Source: Candidatus Gastranaerophilales bacterium
GTDB taxonomy: Bacteria > Cyanobacteriota > Vampirovibrionia > Gastranaerophilales > Gastranaerophilaceae
Length of the DNA stretch: 39,781 nt
Assembly: GCA_944324135.1 (NCBI GenBank)
Contig: CALUVE010000019.1
Location: 1-39,781, forward strand
Direction: 5' to 3'
Below, one piece after another: positions 39,708 through 39,781 of the stretch (positions are counted from its first letter, which is position 1; each line of letters opens with the position of its first letter). The translations under genes were made by a program, and so were the position numbers. The notes under the pieces are model-generated. The model did no database searches. It had not been told where the DNA came from and saw only the letters and a program-made list of their open reading frames with translations.

Positions 39708-39781
39708 GGTGCTGGCAACGAGCTATCTTCCCAGGCGGTGGCCCGCCAAGTATTTTCACCGATGTGAGTCTTTACGACCGT
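39708..39781 (-). rRNA. rrf: 5S rRNA, 3' part (runs off right edge)
   Basis: Bases 39708-39781 are identical to 39511-39584. The 5' part lies outside the window, probably as the last gene of an rRNA operon on minus. Confidence 0.85.

Overview
The window looks like a low-GC bacterial chromosome segment. My best guess is a gut Gastranaerophilales / Melainabacteria-type relative of the Cyanobacteria. The grounds are indirect: a linked yggS-sepF-nadK-ftsZ division cluster, a PilT twitching ATPase in a Gram-negative-looking cell (signal peptides, a lipoprotein), AT-rich spacers, and a long secreted-type protein whose N-terminus I associate with that group. A Firmicutes-like host is a weaker alternative. 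No 16S, tRNA or complete rRNA operon is present to settle it.

Layout. 1-862: the 5' part of a secreted protein, then a 530-base spacer filled with repeats, including a MITE-like element. 862-5069: lysS, pilT and a small unknown gene on minus, with recF divergent on plus. 5153-9460: two large proteins of unknown function on minus. 9754-11921: class II fructose-bisphosphate aldolase and a signal-peptide protein/lipoprotein pair, all plus. 12010-15460: the division cluster ftsZ, nadK, sepF, yggS (minus). 15747-19771: four GT2 glycosyltransferases in an A-B-A-B arrangement, minus. 19880-20900: rpsP with a long structured leader, then a small membrane protein. 21042-24474: an orphan FliI/SctN-type export ATPase, a ZIP metal transporter and a radical SAM/SPASM protein, plus.

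24524-35640 is a compact phage-derived block, all on plus: a control gene with a tandem operator, a LuxR-type HTH, amidase, tail nozzle/hub, major capsid, coiled-coil protein, head-tail adaptor, small terminase, GNAT acetyltransferase, portal, a membrane-anchored acidic protein, large terminase and a small membrane protein. No integrase, replication, excision, tail-fibre or repressor gene was recognised. It has host-type intergenic repeats and several internal terminators. This suggests a domesticated or GTA-like element or a decayed podovirus-like prophage, and it is the most interesting system here.

The right end (35759-39781) holds a flagellin-shaped 547-residue protein that could be an export substrate of the orphan ATPase, the spmA-spmB membrane pair, a zinc-ribbon protein, TspO, and two tandem 5S rRNA copies on minus. 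The first of these has an abnormal 5' third; the second runs off the edge.

Recurring regulatory theme: several plus-strand genes (recF, the FliI-like gene, spmA) have a -10 box ending 6 to 10 bases before the ATG and no Shine-Dalgarno sequence, implying leaderless or nearly leaderless mRNAs. Most other genes have clear AGGAG-type sites.
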